Origin: a virus
IMG/VR virus record: IMGVR_UViG_3300017917_002501
Coordinates: 1-37,257 of that record
Length of the DNA stretch: 37,257 nt
Direction: 5' to 3' (one strand)
The notes under the pieces: generated by a model
The model's database searches: none
What the model was told of the DNA's origin: nothing
The model's input: the letters and a program-made list of their open reading frames with translations, nothing else
Made by a program: the position numbers and the translations under genes
Part shown: one piece after another, positions 12,433 through 20,790 of the stretch
Layout: every line of letters begins with the position of its first letter
Position numbering within the stretch: the first letter of the stretch is position 1

Positions 12433-12467
12433 CAAATTGTGGTATTCTATATTAATAAGGGGGATTT

Positions 12468-12629
12468 ATGGCTCGTAAATCAAAAACTAAACATCCATTT
12501 AATAAAACACAAATTAAAAATGGAATGATTGTTGTTCTTCGTAAAGATGGAACTTATAAGTCTGCAATTGATCGGATTACTGGATCACCAGTTAATATTG
12601 ATAAATATGGCAATAAACTTGATAAGTAA
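12468..12629 (+). CDS. Small basic protein (53 aa)
   Basis: A strong AAGGGGG site precedes ATG 12468. The product starts MARKSKTKHPFNKTQIKNGMIVVLRKDGTYKSA, is Lys-rich and looks like a small beta-barrel or nucleic-acid-binding domain. It overlaps the nuclease start by 23 nt. Confidence 0.7.
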   Translation: MARKSKTKHPFNKTQIKNGMIVVLRKDGTYKSAIDRITGSPVNIDKYGNKLDK

Positions 12630-13047
12630 TTTTCAATCCGAATCCAAGAAATCAGGTGATGAATTTGAAGAAAAAGTTTATAGCGACCTTGTTGCTAGGG
12701 GTTTTAATATCATCCAGTCTAGCGTTTATATTCCTGGGACTGGTTGTGAAGTAGACTTTATTGCTGATGGCATTGAATATGTAGAGGCTAAAGGTGGTAA
12801 TGAAGGTGAAAAGAAGAGGCCAGGGGCTAAAAGAACTGACAATGTAAAAAAGGCTATAGCCAATGCTGCTTTAATTAAAACAATAATGCCAGAAATTTAT
12901 TATATTGTTTACTTTTCTGCCGAACCTAACAACAATAGTTATTCGTCTGAAATGATTGATATTGCTTTAAAAAATAATATTATTAATGAAGTCAGGTATA
13001 TAAAACCAGAAGTTATTCAAGACACTTTGTTTGATATAATGTTTTAA
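12607..13047 (+). CDS. PD-(D/E)XK-type nuclease-like protein
   Basis: The product contains SGDEFEEKVYSDLVARGF (helix with conserved E), then GCEVDFIADG and EYVEAKGG: the D...E-x-K core of the PD-(D/E)XK endonuclease fold, as in YraN, Mrr and resolvase-like proteins. The C-terminal part is helical. ATG 12607 (146 aa) is chosen; an in-frame upstream extension to 12529 would read through the preceding gene. Likely cellular role: cutting or repair of DNA; which substrate is not determinable. TAATG coupling to the next gene. Confidence 0.72.
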   Translation: MAINLISNFQSESKKSGDEFEEKVYSDLVARGFNIIQSSVYIPGTGCEVDFIADGIEYVEAKGGNEGEKKRPGAKRTDNVKKAIANAALIKTIMPEIYYIVYFSAEPNNNSYSSEMIDIALKNNIINEVRYIKPEVIQDTLFDIMF

Positions 13048-13226
13048 TGGCTACAACTAATCCTGTAAAAAATATAATTTATCAAGCCCTTCAGGATTGT
13101 GCATCAGATAGCATAGTTATGCATGCTATTGATGATAAAAATGGTGTAATAGAAATTGATTATGAAAAGATTACGAGGGCTATTTTAAAATCCCTGAGTA
13201 GGGAAAACTATAAAATAACTAAATAA
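13047..13226 (+). CDS. Small hypothetical protein (59 aa)
   Basis: ATG 13047 overlaps the nuclease stop. The product starts MATTNPVKNIIYQALQDCASD and has a helical C-terminus ending in KITK. No motif recognised. Confidence 0.6.
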   Translation: MATTNPVKNIIYQALQDCASDSIVMHAIDDKNGVIEIDYEKITRAILKSLSRENYKITK

Positions 13227-13246
13227 TTAATGTTATAATAGTAATT

Positions 13247-13528
13247 ATGACTCAACATTCACTTACAACCCTTAGCAATACAACTGCTACACTTCTCACT
13301 CCTAACGGAACCCATTCTGGTATGGATATAACTATTCAAAATGTACACGCATCTGCCATTGTTTACCTTGGCGCAAGTGGTGTAACATCAACTAATTATG
13401 GATATCGTATTGATCCAGCAACAGCATTTTCAATCGAACTTTCAGGTAGGGATGCTCTTTATGCAATTACAGATACAAATGGATCTAAGGTTGCAGTACT
13501 TAAAACAAGCCTAGAATCAGGTATGTAA
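13247..13528 (+). CDS. Tail- or fibre-associated beta-sandwich protein (93 aa)
   Basis: The sequence (ITIQNVHASAIVYLGASGVTSTNYGYRIDPATAFSIEL and DALYAITDTNGSKVAVLKT) matches a small beta-sandwich pattern common next to tail-fibre genes in actinophages. ATG 13247 lies 7 nt after TATAAT (13234-13239), so the mRNA may be leaderless. It is followed 1 nt later by the collagen-like fibre gene. Virion location is inferred from pattern and neighbour. Confidence 0.7.
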   Translation: MTQHSLTTLSNTTATLLTPNGTHSGMDITIQNVHASAIVYLGASGVTSTNYGYRIDPATAFSIELSGRDALYAITDTNGSKVAVLKTSLESGM

Positions 13529-13529
13529 T

Positions 13530-14357
13530 ATGGCACGTTTTACAACTAGAGGCCCCAAAGGTGATACTGGTCCTTCAGGTAATGGATCATCAACAGATAC
13601 ATATAACAAACTTTATGTAACTAACAATGGAAATGGAACCAATATTAAAGTTGGTGACGATACTTGGATTGGCGATGTCAATATTGCCAACGTTATGTCT
13701 GTTCAAGGTGTTGAAGATCCATCTAAAGGTGGAATTGTTTTTGGTAATGGTCTTAGTGAAAAGATTGAAACAGACGGTAATGATTTAATTCTTACGGCTG
13801 AAAATGATATTGTTTTAGATCCAGGTAGCACATATGCATATCTTGGAGATGTTGTTGAAGGTAATCGTATTGCTACTTGGGATTATGTTCAATCTGGACG
13901 ACATGGTTCATCTGCTTCATATTGGAGCACAGCAGATCAAGGTCCATTCTCAGCAAATACAATTCAAGCAATGACCCTTAATGATACAGATTGGCAAACA
14001 GGAATTGTTCTTGAATCTGGATCTCATATTAAAATGACAAATGCAGGTAAATACAATATTGCATTCTCAGCACAATTTCATCAAACAGCATCTTCTGGTG
14101 TTGTAAATATTTGGCTTAATAAAAATGGTACGCCAGTTGAAGCAACTAATACAAAGTTTGATATTACTGCAAATAATCCATTTAGCGTTGCTGCATGGAA
14201 CTTTTTTGTAAATGCTTCTGCTGGAGATTATTATCAAATCATGTGGTCTTCAAATGATAATCATACTGTAATTGAAGCATTAGCAGCAACTGGTTCTGGA
14301 GCAACACTTCATCCATCAGTTCCTTCAGTTATTATAACTGTTAACCAAGTTGGCTAA
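13530..14357 (+). CDS. Collagen-like minor fibre protein with C1q/TNF-like end
   Basis: A short Gly-x-Y segment (RGPKGDTGPSGNGS, residues 7-20) is followed by a beta-rich middle and a C-terminal jelly-roll-like region (about 150-275) resembling phage C1q/TNF-type trimeric heads: KYNIAFSAQFHQTASSG, VVNIWLNKNGTP, AAWNFFVNASAGDYYQI. Such proteins decorate tails or fibres and bind receptors. Gly-rich, compact, 275 residues. Its end overlaps the convergent Stealth-like gene by 4 nt with no terminator between. Confidence 0.78.
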   Translation: MARFTTRGPKGDTGPSGNGSSTDTYNKLYVTNNGNGTNIKVGDDTWIGDVNIANVMSVQGVEDPSKGGIVFGNGLSEKIETDGNDLILTAENDIVLDPGSTYAYLGDVVEGNRIATWDYVQSGRHGSSASYWSTADQGPFSANTIQAMTLNDTDWQTGIVLESGSHIKMTNAGKYNIAFSAQFHQTASSGVVNIWLNKNGTPVEATNTKFDITANNPFSVAAWNFFVNASAGDYYQIMWSSNDNHTVIEALAATGSGATLHPSVPSVIITVNQVG

Positions 14358-15022
14358 ATTTCATATTTAGTTTTGTTTGGAAATAGTAAGTTTAATTTAT
14401 CTTTGATTAAATTAAAAGACTTATCTGTTGTTGAAACGAATTGACCATCAAGAGTCATTAAATTAGATGTTTCATCATATATTTTCACATCTGATATTGT
14501 TTTACCGCCAATGCCGACAGCATTTCCATATAAGGATCTTGGGGCAAGAGATAGTTCGGTAAACATCTGTAATTTAGTTTTATTAAATACCATAGGTGTA
14601 TGAATATCGTAGTTAAGCATTAACTTGATACCTTTTTTAAGAAGTTGTTTTTTAACTTCTTTTAATGCCAGGGCATATCTATTTGCTCCATTTAAAGCCA
14701 CATGCTCTTTAATTTTTGCTTCTAAAAGTCCACCATTATAGACTGGTATTGATTCAATTGGCTTGATAATGAAAAAATCATCATTCATTAATACAAAATC
14801 ATCAGAAAGTTTAGGTATATTTCTAATTATTTCATAGCATCGTGTTATATTCTCAAACTTATTAGTGCTTGAATCTTCAACTTTAATAAAATCTCCAACA
14901 TACCAATCTGGCTTGTAGCCAACAACAAAAATATTATCTGGATTAGCATTATTAACTACTGATCTGATTGAATATCTTAACTCTTCATTTTCACCTTCAC
15001 GGCATATATAAACATAATCCAT
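14354..15022 (-). CDS. Stealth-like sugar-phosphate transferase
   Basis: Stealth proteins transfer hexose-1-phosphate to glycans in capsules. The N-terminal half shows EELRYSIRSVVNNANP (14-28), PDWYVGD and SDDFVLMNDDFF (73-84), matching the conserved CR2 region with its N-D-D-F-F motif. At 222 residues it is shorter than full Stealth proteins and the canonical CR1 opening is reduced to DYVYICREG. A TATAAT on the minus strand (15034-15029) places transcription at the ATG, so it is probably leaderless; the promoter is back-to-back with that of the FkbM gene. Confidence 0.72.
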   Translation of the reverse strand: MDYVYICREGENEELRYSIRSVVNNANPDNIFVVGYKPDWYVGDFIKVEDSSTNKFENITRCYEIIRNIPKLSDDFVLMNDDFFIIKPIESIPVYNGGLLEAKIKEHVALNGANRYALALKEVKKQLLKKGIKLMLNYDIHTPMVFNKTKLQMFTELSLAPRSLYGNAVGIGGKTISDVKIYDETSNLMTLDGQFVSTTDKSFNLIKDKLNLLFPNKTKYEI

Positions 15023-15074
15023 AAAGCAATTATATCAGTATCCTGCTATAATTATTAGATGTCATGGGGTACTT

Positions 15075-15758
15075 ATGAGTAATGCTTGGATATCACCTGT
15101 TATAGAATACTATAAGATATTTTTTGGTACCGCTGCAGATATTATTATTGATGTTGGAACAAGAGAAGGCGATGATGCTTATTTAATTCAACAAAGACTT
15201 GAAACAAAACACATATATGCTATTGATGCAAGACAAGAAGCAGTAAAAATAACTAAACAAAGATATCCAGATTTTAATGTTTTTCATACAGCAATATCAA
15301 ATTATACTGGAACAACAACATTTTGCTCTATATTATCAGATGATCCAGATTATGTTGGTTCTTCATCTATATATAATAAAAAATTTAAAAGAAAAGAATA
15401 TGAACATGAAATTATAGAAGTTCCAGTTACTACTATGGATAATTTTATTGAAAATAATGCACTTGATTATAAATTTTTAGACATAGTCAAAGTGGATATT
15501 GAAGGATATACTTTTGAATTTCTTCAAGGATTTGCAAAGCATATGAATAATGTTAAAATGTTTCACTTAGAAACTGAACATAATTCAACACATAAAAACC
15601 ATGTTAATAGTTATGAAATAGCAAATTATATGAGATCAAAAAACTTTATTCTGGCTGGTACACAGCATGAGTGGGAAATGGATATAGAAGATCAAATATG
15701 GATTAATAAATATTTAATTAATGATACAAAAGAAAGATTAAAATGGCTAAAATCTTAA
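15075..15758 (+). CDS. FkbM-family methyltransferase
   Basis: FkbM-type SAM-dependent O-methyltransferases modify sugars and polyketides. Seen here: IIIDVGTREGDDA (SAM motif I, about 23-35), IYAIDARQEAV (acidic end of strand 2), TTMDNFIENN, and VKVDIEGYTFEFLQGF near 140-155, the K-x-D-I-E-G signature of the family. 227 residues, normal length. It overlaps the GT4/CAP59 fusion by 16 nt. An extended -10 (TGCTATAAT, 15045-15052) lies upstream with GGGGT before ATG 15075. The likely role is methylation of a sugar built by the neighbouring genes. Confidence 0.88.
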   Translation: MSNAWISPVIEYYKIFFGTAADIIIDVGTREGDDAYLIQQRLETKHIYAIDARQEAVKITKQRYPDFNVFHTAISNYTGTTTFCSILSDDPDYVGSSSIYNKKFKRKEYEHEIIEVPVTTMDNFIENNALDYKFLDIVKVDIEGYTFEFLQGFAKHMNNVKMFHLETEHNSTHKNHVNSYEIANYMRSKNFILAGTQHEWEMDIEDQIWINKYLINDTKERLKWLKS

Positions 15759-17653
15759 TTATTAGTGCCAATTTAAAAGATTGGACAAAAAATAGCGGTG
15801 GTAAAGAAAGAACTGCAACACTTGCTGAAGCATTATCTGAACATGAAGTAACTTTTCTTTCATTTTCATGGACTGGTCCCGTTATTAATCAAAAAATTAA
15901 TAGTTTTATTAAACAAATTCAGCCAGCAATACACGTTAATATTTATAAACAATATAGAAAATTAATTAATGGAGTTGCACAGTGTAATCATGATGCTGCA
16001 TTTGAATTTTTAAAAGAAGATCTATCATCATTTACTAAAAAGGCTAAACAATTAGCAGAAGAATCCGATTTAGTAATTATAGATCATCTATCAATATTTC
16101 CACTTATTGATGGCATTAAAGATATTCCAATTATATATAATTCACATAATTCTGAAATAACAATGGCTAAACAGTTATATCCAGAAAATGAACAAATTCT
16201 GGGTATAGTTGAAAAAACAGAAAGATCTATTTTAAATAAATCTATAGCAACTACTTATTGTTCTAAAAAAGATTTCCAAGAGTTACAAGACTATTATGGT
16301 TCAGTTAAGAATGGTTTTTATATTCCTAATGGAACAATAATGCAAGAAAAAGTTAATTATAAAGATAGAATTAAATCTAAAAATATATTATTTGTTGGCA
16401 GTGGTCATCCACCCAATGTTTTGGCTGCACAAAAACTAATACCGCTTGCTAAATTAATGCCAGAGTATAATTTTATTGTATGTGGTGGTGCTGGAAATGG
16501 TCTTAAAGATAAATCAATTCCTAATAATCTAAAGATTATGGGTCATGTTAGTGACGATAAGTTGCATGAACTATTTATAACTTCTTTTGCTTTTATCAAT
16601 CCTATGGAATCTGGATCTGGAACACATTTAAAAATGATGAAGGCATTAAGTTATGGAATACCAATTATTACTTCAAAGGTTGGTGCAAGAGGATTTTCTA
16701 ATAAAGAAATTCAAGAAGCAATGCTTATTGCAAATGATGATAAAGAAAATATTAAAGCAATAAAAGCATTGCAAAATGAAGCAATATATAAAAATCTATG
16801 CAATAATGCATACGAACATTCTAAAACTTATAATTGGGAAATTATTAAAAAACAATATGCAGAGGTAATTAATAGTTTTATTAATAATACTAATCAACCA
16901 TTAAAACAAAATGTAGACAGCAAAAAAGAAAAAGTTTTAATATGTTCTATTATTAGAAATGAAGCAAAGTTTATTGATGCCTACCATAAAAGATTAAGTC
17001 AAATGATTAAAACATTTCCTCAATATGAATTTTATTTATCTTTATATGAAAATGATTCGGTAGATGGAACTAAACAAAGTTTGTTATCAAAAGATTGGAC
17101 AGCATTTTCTGGTATATCTATAATTTCAGAAAATATTAATACAAAAGATTATGGTCCAGTAAAAGATGCTGATAGAGTAAAAAACTTAGCAAATGCTAGA
17201 AATAAGGTTATTGCTGGGGGAAACTTTATTAATTTTTGTGATTATGTATTAATGATTGATAGCGATATAGCATTTGATATGGATTCGGCTAAAAAAATCT
17301 TAGAATTTAAAAATATTGAACCAAACTTTGATATAGTTTCTGCTGCAAGTATACGTAAAAAATATCTTTATGATCAATGGGCTACTCGTAATGATGCAGA
17401 ATATGATCCACATATGAGAGATTTATATCAAAGGTATCGTAAAGAGCCTTATAGGAAATATTATTCTACATCTAATGGATTTTGTTTGTACCGTGCTCAG
17501 CCATTCCGTGAAGGAGTAAAGTTTGATTATATAAATACTATTACAAAACAAGCAGATTGTGAAATGGTTGTAGTGTGTCAAAAATTTCATAAATTAGGAT
17601 ATAAAAACATATATATTGTACATAGTGCTGAGGTTTATCACGAACATGTCTAA
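15743..17653 (+). CDS. Two-domain glycosyltransferase: GT4 fused to CAP59-like
   Basis: The N-terminal part (1 to about 385) is a GT4-type transferase: SGGKERTATLAEAL near 18-31, NILFVGSGHPPN (about 215), MGHVSDDKLHELF, then PMESGSGTHLKMMKALSYGIPII, the donor-site loop. From about 393 (KEKVLICSIIRNEAKFI) a second domain resembles the CAP59/CMT1 mannosyltransferase family: ENDSVDGTKQSL, NLANARNKV, then MIDSDIAFD as a D-x-D-like site. It is 636 residues, one continuous frame. Such a fusion suggests stepwise addition of two sugars. Donors and acceptors are not readable. Confidence 0.8.
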   Translation: MAKILIISANLKDWTKNSGGKERTATLAEALSEHEVTFLSFSWTGPVINQKINSFIKQIQPAIHVNIYKQYRKLINGVAQCNHDAAFEFLKEDLSSFTKKAKQLAEESDLVIIDHLSIFPLIDGIKDIPIIYNSHNSEITMAKQLYPENEQILGIVEKTERSILNKSIATTYCSKKDFQELQDYYGSVKNGFYIPNGTIMQEKVNYKDRIKSKNILFVGSGHPPNVLAAQKLIPLAKLMPEYNFIVCGGAGNGLKDKSIPNNLKIMGHVSDDKLHELFITSFAFINPMESGSGTHLKMMKALSYGIPIITSKVGARGFSNKEIQEAMLIANDDKENIKAIKALQNEAIYKNLCNNAYEHSKTYNWEIIKKQYAEVINSFINNTNQPLKQNVDSKKEKVLICSIIRNEAKFIDAYHKRLSQMIKTFPQYEFYLSLYENDSVDGTKQSLLSKDWTAFSGISIISENINTKDYGPVKDADRVKNLANARNKVIAGGNFINFCDYVLMIDSDIAFDMDSAKKILEFKNIEPNFDIVSAASIRKKYLYDQWATRNDAEYDPHMRDLYQRYRKEPYRKYYSTSNGFCLYRAQPFREGVKFDYINTITKQADCEMVVVCQKFHKLGYKNIYIVHSAEVYHEHV

Positions 17654-18374
17654 TATTGTTTTTATTCATGCACATCCAGATGACGAAGTTATTACAACAT
17701 CTTTAACAATTGCAAAATTTGTAGAAGAAGGACATAATGTATCAGTTGTTCATTTTTCAAAAGGTGAAAATGGGTTTAGTTATTTAAAAGATGTGCCATC
17801 TCATACCGATAAAGTTGGTGAGAAAAGAATGGAAGAATTAAAAGAAGCAATGGAAATTTTAGGTGTAAAAAATAATATTATGATAGGGCCTTGGCCAGAT
17901 TCTAGACCCAATATTTTATTTAGAGCCAAAAATTGTTTTGTCAATGAAGATATTAATATTATTATTAATAAATTATATGATGTATTAGTCAAAATACAAC
18001 CAGATATTGTAATAACCTATGATGATGAAGGATACACACAACATCCAGATCATATTAGAGTAAATAATGTAACAATGGAAGCATGTAAAATGTTAAAAAA
18101 TAGTGGATATATAAATTTTGAAATTTGGTGGACTGTATTGCCAACTGAAGAAAACTACTATGATTCATCATCTGATGAAAGATTATTTATGAAAAATTAT
18201 AAAATAGATGATATTGATATTGTTATAAATGGTGCAAATTTTATAAATAAAAAAAGAATGGCATTAGAAGCATATAAATCTCAAATTAAAGTTTATGATG
18301 ACTATTGGGTATTAGTTGCAGAAGAACAATATAAAATTCCTTTGTACACAAAAGAATATTACATTATTAAATGA
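17646..18374 (+). CDS. PIG-L/LmbE-family deacetylase (2)
   Basis: HAHPDDEV (H10, D12, D13) and QHPDHIRVNN mark a zinc-dependent N-deacetylase of the PIG-L family, 242 residues, larger than the copy at 10924. ATG 17646 is chosen over an in-frame start at 17616 because the family motif follows directly and the overlap with the upstream gene is then only 8 nt. DEGYTQHPDH is typical of the bacillithiol/mycothiol-like and sugar subgroups. Two deacetylases imply two different amino-sugar substrates or steps. It is the last gene before tRNA-Glu. Confidence 0.85.
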   Translation: MSNIVFIHAHPDDEVITTSLTIAKFVEEGHNVSVVHFSKGENGFSYLKDVPSHTDKVGEKRMEELKEAMEILGVKNNIMIGPWPDSRPNILFRAKNCFVNEDINIIINKLYDVLVKIQPDIVITYDDEGYTQHPDHIRVNNVTMEACKMLKNSGYINFEIWWTVLPTEENYYDSSSDERLFMKNYKIDDIDIVINGANFINKKRMALEAYKSQIKVYDDYWVLVAEEQYKIPLYTKEYYIIK

Positions 18375-18378
18375 GCAT

Positions 18379-18451
18379 GGCATCATGGTCCAGAGGCCTA
18401 GGACGCTGCCCTTTCACGGCAGAAACACGGGTTCGAATCCCGTTGGTGCTA
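18379..18451 (+). tRNA. tRNA-Glu (TTC)
   Basis: Acceptor GGCATCA/TGGTGCT (two G.T pairs), D-stem GTCC/GGAC, anticodon stem CTGCC/GGCAG with loop CTTTCAC (anticodon TTC), T-stem ACGGG/CCCGT with loop TTCGAAT; discriminator A. It reads GAA/GAG. It begins 4 nt after the preceding stop and is probably co-transcribed with that operon. Confidence 0.95.
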
Positions 18452-18473
18452 CTTCTAGTGTTATAATATATAA

Positions 18474-18857
18474 ATGGCCACAATTGTTGATATTGATGAT
18501 ACCCTTCTTAGAAATGGTACACAGCCAATTCGCAGAACAATTGATTATATAAATAGCCTTTCTGGAGCCATTATCATAGTTACTGGTCGTCCTGCATCTA
18601 CCCGTAAAAAGACTGTAGAGGCTCTCAGAGCAGCAGGAGTAAAGTATTCCCGTCTATTGATGAATCCAGGATCTACGAGGTCTTCAAATGAGTTTAAAGC
18701 GGAAGTAGCACAGAGACTAAAGGGTAGTGTAAGTCTTGCTATTGATAATGATGCTGGAGCAAGAGCAGCATATTCTAGGGCAGGAATTCCTACAAAAAAT
18801 CCATCATCACTCCCAGATATTAAAAAGTTCTGGACTTTGCCTAGTGATAATAAGTAA
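18474..18857 (+). CDS. HAD-superfamily phosphatase-like protein (127 aa)
   Basis: Motif I DIDDTLL at 6-12 (D6, D8), motif II VTGR near 37, a Lys in the middle and motif IV AIDND near 93 are all present. The compact, cap-less layout resembles the 3'-phosphatase module of polynucleotide kinases and small phage HAD phosphatases acting on nucleotide ends. TGTTATAAT (TATAAT 18462-18467) sits 6 nt before the ATG: probably leaderless. Its end overlaps the sulfotransferase GTG by 14 nt. Confidence 0.8.
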   Translation: MATIVDIDDTLLRNGTQPIRRTIDYINSLSGAIIIVTGRPASTRKKTVEALRAAGVKYSRLLMNPGSTRSSNEFKAEVAQRLKGSVSLAIDNDAGARAAYSRAGIPTKNPSSLPDIKKFWTLPSDNK

Positions 18858-19572
18858 ATCAAAAAATTTTGTTTATATACATTTAGAAAAATGTGGCGGA
18901 ACATCAATAGAGTTTGCTCTTGAACCATATTTATTGCCAACAGATATATTGTTAGGAAGTACGCCAAATGGAGAAAAATTAGAATATACATTTTTTAAAA
19001 AGTATGGATATCAAAATAGTTTAAAGAAGCATTCTTATTCAGATGACATTAAAAAATCTATTCCAGGATTTTGGGATAATATGTACAAATTTGCTACTGT
19101 TAGAGATCCACAAAAAATATTAATATCTTTGTATTATTATTGTGAAACACTTTTAAATAAAATTACTGATTTTGGTGATATAAAAGATTTTTATTTAAAT
19201 AATAAATTTCCTCAAGAATGGAAATACGAAATGCCATATATATTAGATTATTGTGAATCAATTATTGATAATACTAAATTAAATGGTTTTGTATATAAAA
19301 TATTTAAAAACCAAAGGAAAGAAGTACTTCCACAAATTACTAGACTTGGTGAAGATGTAGAACTTTTTGATATCAAAGATATTTATAGTAATTGGAGAAA
19401 TATTTTAAATAAAATTAATATTAATAATGATATTCCTTTACATGTATTAAATAGAAGCAATAAACCAACTAGACATGTTGATTTAAATCAAGAAAGTATT
19501 AATTTAATTTATAAACATTTTGAATTAGATTATTTAATTATTCCAGATAAAATTAAATGTGAATGGAAATAA
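18844..19572 (+). CDS. Sulfotransferase-family-like protein
   Basis: Sulfotransferases move sulfate from PAPS to sugars. After the GTG at 18844, VYIHLEKCGGTSIE (about 10-23) matches the PAPS 5'-phosphosulfate loop of the Sulfotransfer_2 group (consensus H-[IL]-[PE]-K-x-G-G-T-S), and TVRDPQKILISLYY (about 85) matches the 3'-phosphate-binding R/D-P segment. A longer upstream frame overlaps the HAD gene and is unlikely. No PAPS-making pathway is visible except an APS-kinase-like domain at 28257. It ends just before the terminator at 19573. Confidence 0.75.
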   Translation: MIISKSKNFVYIHLEKCGGTSIEFALEPYLLPTDILLGSTPNGEKLEYTFFKKYGYQNSLKKHSYSDDIKKSIPGFWDNMYKFATVRDPQKILISLYYYCETLLNKITDFGDIKDFYLNNKFPQEWKYEMPYILDYCESIIDNTKLNGFVYKIFKNQRKEVLPQITRLGEDVELFDIKDIYSNWRNILNKININNDIPLHVLNRSNKPTRHVDLNQESINLIYKHFELDYLIIPDKIKCEWK

Positions 19573-19606
19573 AAAAGCCAGCCTATTTCTAGACTGGCTA
19601 ATTTAT
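19573..19606. terminator. Bidirectional hairpin terminator
   Basis: AAAAAAGCCAGCC...GACTGGCTAATTT: AGCCAG (about 19578-19583) pairs with CTGGCT (about 19596-19601), flanked by A-run on the left and T-rich sequence on the right, so it can stop transcripts from both converging gene arrays. Confidence 0.75.
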
Positions 19607-19616
19607 AAGTAATAAA

Positions 19617-19883
19617 TTACTTTTTAGGTGCTGCCTTTTTCTTGGCAGGAGCCTTCTTAACAGAAGCCTTCTTAACTACATTGTCAACTTCTTCAGCAGT
19701 TGGCATACGACCAAATGCTGTATCTGCTGGATTAATTGCACGTAATGCTACTGGTGCAACTGCTGCCAATAGAGAGTATGCCAATGTCTTTGGATCTGTG
19801 ACCCCAGACATATATAGAGCAAGTCCTGCACCTAGTACAGAACGTCCGTATGAGGCCAATAGAGCCTTTAACTTGTTATCCAT
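19617..19883 (-). CDS. Small membrane protein with Lys/Ala tail (88 aa)
   Basis: ATG at 19883 has AAGGAG upstream; a longer frame upstream lacks support. The product has a hydrophobic stretch (VLGAGLALYMSGV and LAYSLLAAVAPVALRA, about 16-52) and ends in a positively charged KKASVKKAPAKKKAAPKK tail. Such proteins in phages are sometimes holin-like or membrane-anchored nucleic-acid contacts; neither is proven here. Confidence 0.65.
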   Translation of the reverse strand: MDNKLKALLASYGRSVLGAGLALYMSGVTDPKTLAYSLLAAVAPVALRAINPADTAFGRMPTAEEVDNVVKKASVKKAPAKKKAAPKK

Positions 19884-19891
19884 GTTTCTCC

Positions 19892-20050
19892 TTAAGGTAT
19901 AACGTTTGTTAGTATTGTATAGCCAATCCAGAGACCTATGATCCCTGCTACCCCTGCAAAAACTGGAGGGGCAGGTACTGGCAATTTGAATGCAGCAAAT
20001 ACAATGCCACATCCAAAACCTGTTAGTGTTGATAAAATAATATCTTTCAT
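19892..20050 (-). CDS. XapX-domain small membrane protein (52 aa)
   Basis: The product MKDIILSTLTGFGCGIVFAAFKLPVPAPPVFAG... has the F-K-L-P-V-P-A-P-P hallmark between two hydrophobic helices, typical of the XapX/DUF1427 family of tiny membrane proteins. Function unknown. It lies between two other membrane-associated genes; the next gene begins 8 nt downstream. Confidence 0.8.
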   Translation of the reverse strand: MKDIILSTLTGFGCGIVFAAFKLPVPAPPVFAGVAGIIGLWIGYTILTNVIP

Positions 20051-20056
20051 TTTAAC

Positions 20057-20404
20057 CTATTCGTTTGGAACTTGTGGCAAGAGCGCCATAAGTTTATTAG
20101 TTGATTCTTTTATATTTTTTTTATTAAGTTCATCTATTACTTCTTTAATTGTAGCCTGTGACATTTCAATATATTCATATGCCCAATCACGAGACTCTGA
20201 TAAAAATTTAATAAAGTTTTCTTTATGCATATCTTCTTCATTTGGATCAATAATTGCATTGCTTAAAAATTTTTGATTTGCAGCAATTAAATCATCCAAT
20301 ATTTTTTGTGTTTGTTTAAGTTCATTTTTTGTACCTAAATATGACAGAGCAAAAGAAACACATAAAAATGAAGGAACTGCAATCAATATAGTATTCATAT
20401 ACAT
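20057..20404 (-). CDS. Membrane-anchored helical protein (115 aa)
   Basis: An N-terminal hydrophobic anchor (ILIAVPSFLCVSFALSYLG, about 5-23) precedes a long charged helix region (KNELKQTQKILDDLI...), probably coiled coil. The layout resembles inner spanin-type proteins but no partner overlaps it, so this is only a possibility. GGAG about 9 nt before ATG 20404. Confidence 0.6.
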   Translation of the reverse strand: MYMNTILIAVPSFLCVSFALSYLGTKNELKQTQKILDDLIAANQKFLSNAIIDPNEEDMHKENFIKFLSESRDWAYEYIEMSQATIKEVIDELNKKNIKESTNKLMALLPQVPNE

Positions 20405-20419
20405 TCTATTGTACTCCTC

Positions 20420-20563
20420 TTAGTCGATACTGTCAACTGGAATCATAATTTCACATTTTTGGCATATATTATATGTGCTTCCAGTATAAGGGCATGATCC
20501 TGCAGGTATAAGTGAATGGCCATAAATTTTACATTTAATCATATTGATTAATGATTTAATCAT
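20420..20563 (-). CDS. Cys-containing mini-protein (47 aa)
   Basis: ATG 20563 overlaps the upstream stop (ATGA). Cys at 11, 24, 34 and 37 (CKIYG, SCPYTG, CQKCE) fit a zinc ribbon; an alternative start at 20542 would give 40 residues. It joins the many mini zinc proteins in this genome. Confidence 0.55.
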   Translation of the reverse strand: MIKSLINMIKCKIYGHSLIPAGSCPYTGSTYNICQKCEIMIPVDSID

Positions 20564-20790
20564 TTTATTGCCTCTCTAACTAGCATAACTACGGCACCGT
20601 TATCTTCTAGTGCTTGTTTAACCTTAATCATATATTCTACCGCTTCTCTTTTTTCATCATCAACTAATTTAATAAACATTTGTTCATTAGCCCTTACAGT
20701 TAAAAAATGTTCATTGTCTATAATATCTACTTTAAATTTATTAGGTGGCACTATAGAATGAAATGCTCGTTTCATTAAATCTGTATACAT
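20560..20790 (-). CDS. Hypothetical protein (76 aa)
   Basis: Starts MYTDLMKRAFHSIVPPNKFKVDIIDNEHFLTVRANEQMF; looks like a small alpha/beta domain ending in a helix-strand (KQALEDNGAVVMLVREAIK). It is coupled on both sides (shared base 20790 with the methyltransferase, ATGA with the next gene). Function unknown. Confidence 0.65.
   Translation of the reverse strand: MYTDLMKRAFHSIVPPNKFKVDIIDNEHFLTVRANEQMFIKLVDDEKREAVEYMIKVKQALEDNGAVVMLVREAIK

Noticed and set aside
12529-12606. N-terminal extension of the nuclease from 12529
   Set aside because: It would overlap almost half of the preceding gene and looks like an out-of-frame translation of it.
18736-18843. N-terminal extension of the sulfotransferase-like protein
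   Set aside because: The extension is an out-of-frame reading of the HAD gene; the GTG at 18844 directly precedes the PAPS-loop region.
19642-20276. Plus-strand open frames opposite the small membrane-protein genes
   Set aside because: They are mirror frames of the minus-strand genes, which have ribosome-binding sites, recognisable XapX and membrane features and tight packing.
20057-20404. Inner spanin assignment for the membrane-anchored helical protein
   Set aside because: No overlapping outer-spanin lipoprotein gene is present and the endolysin is far away (35859); left as unknown.
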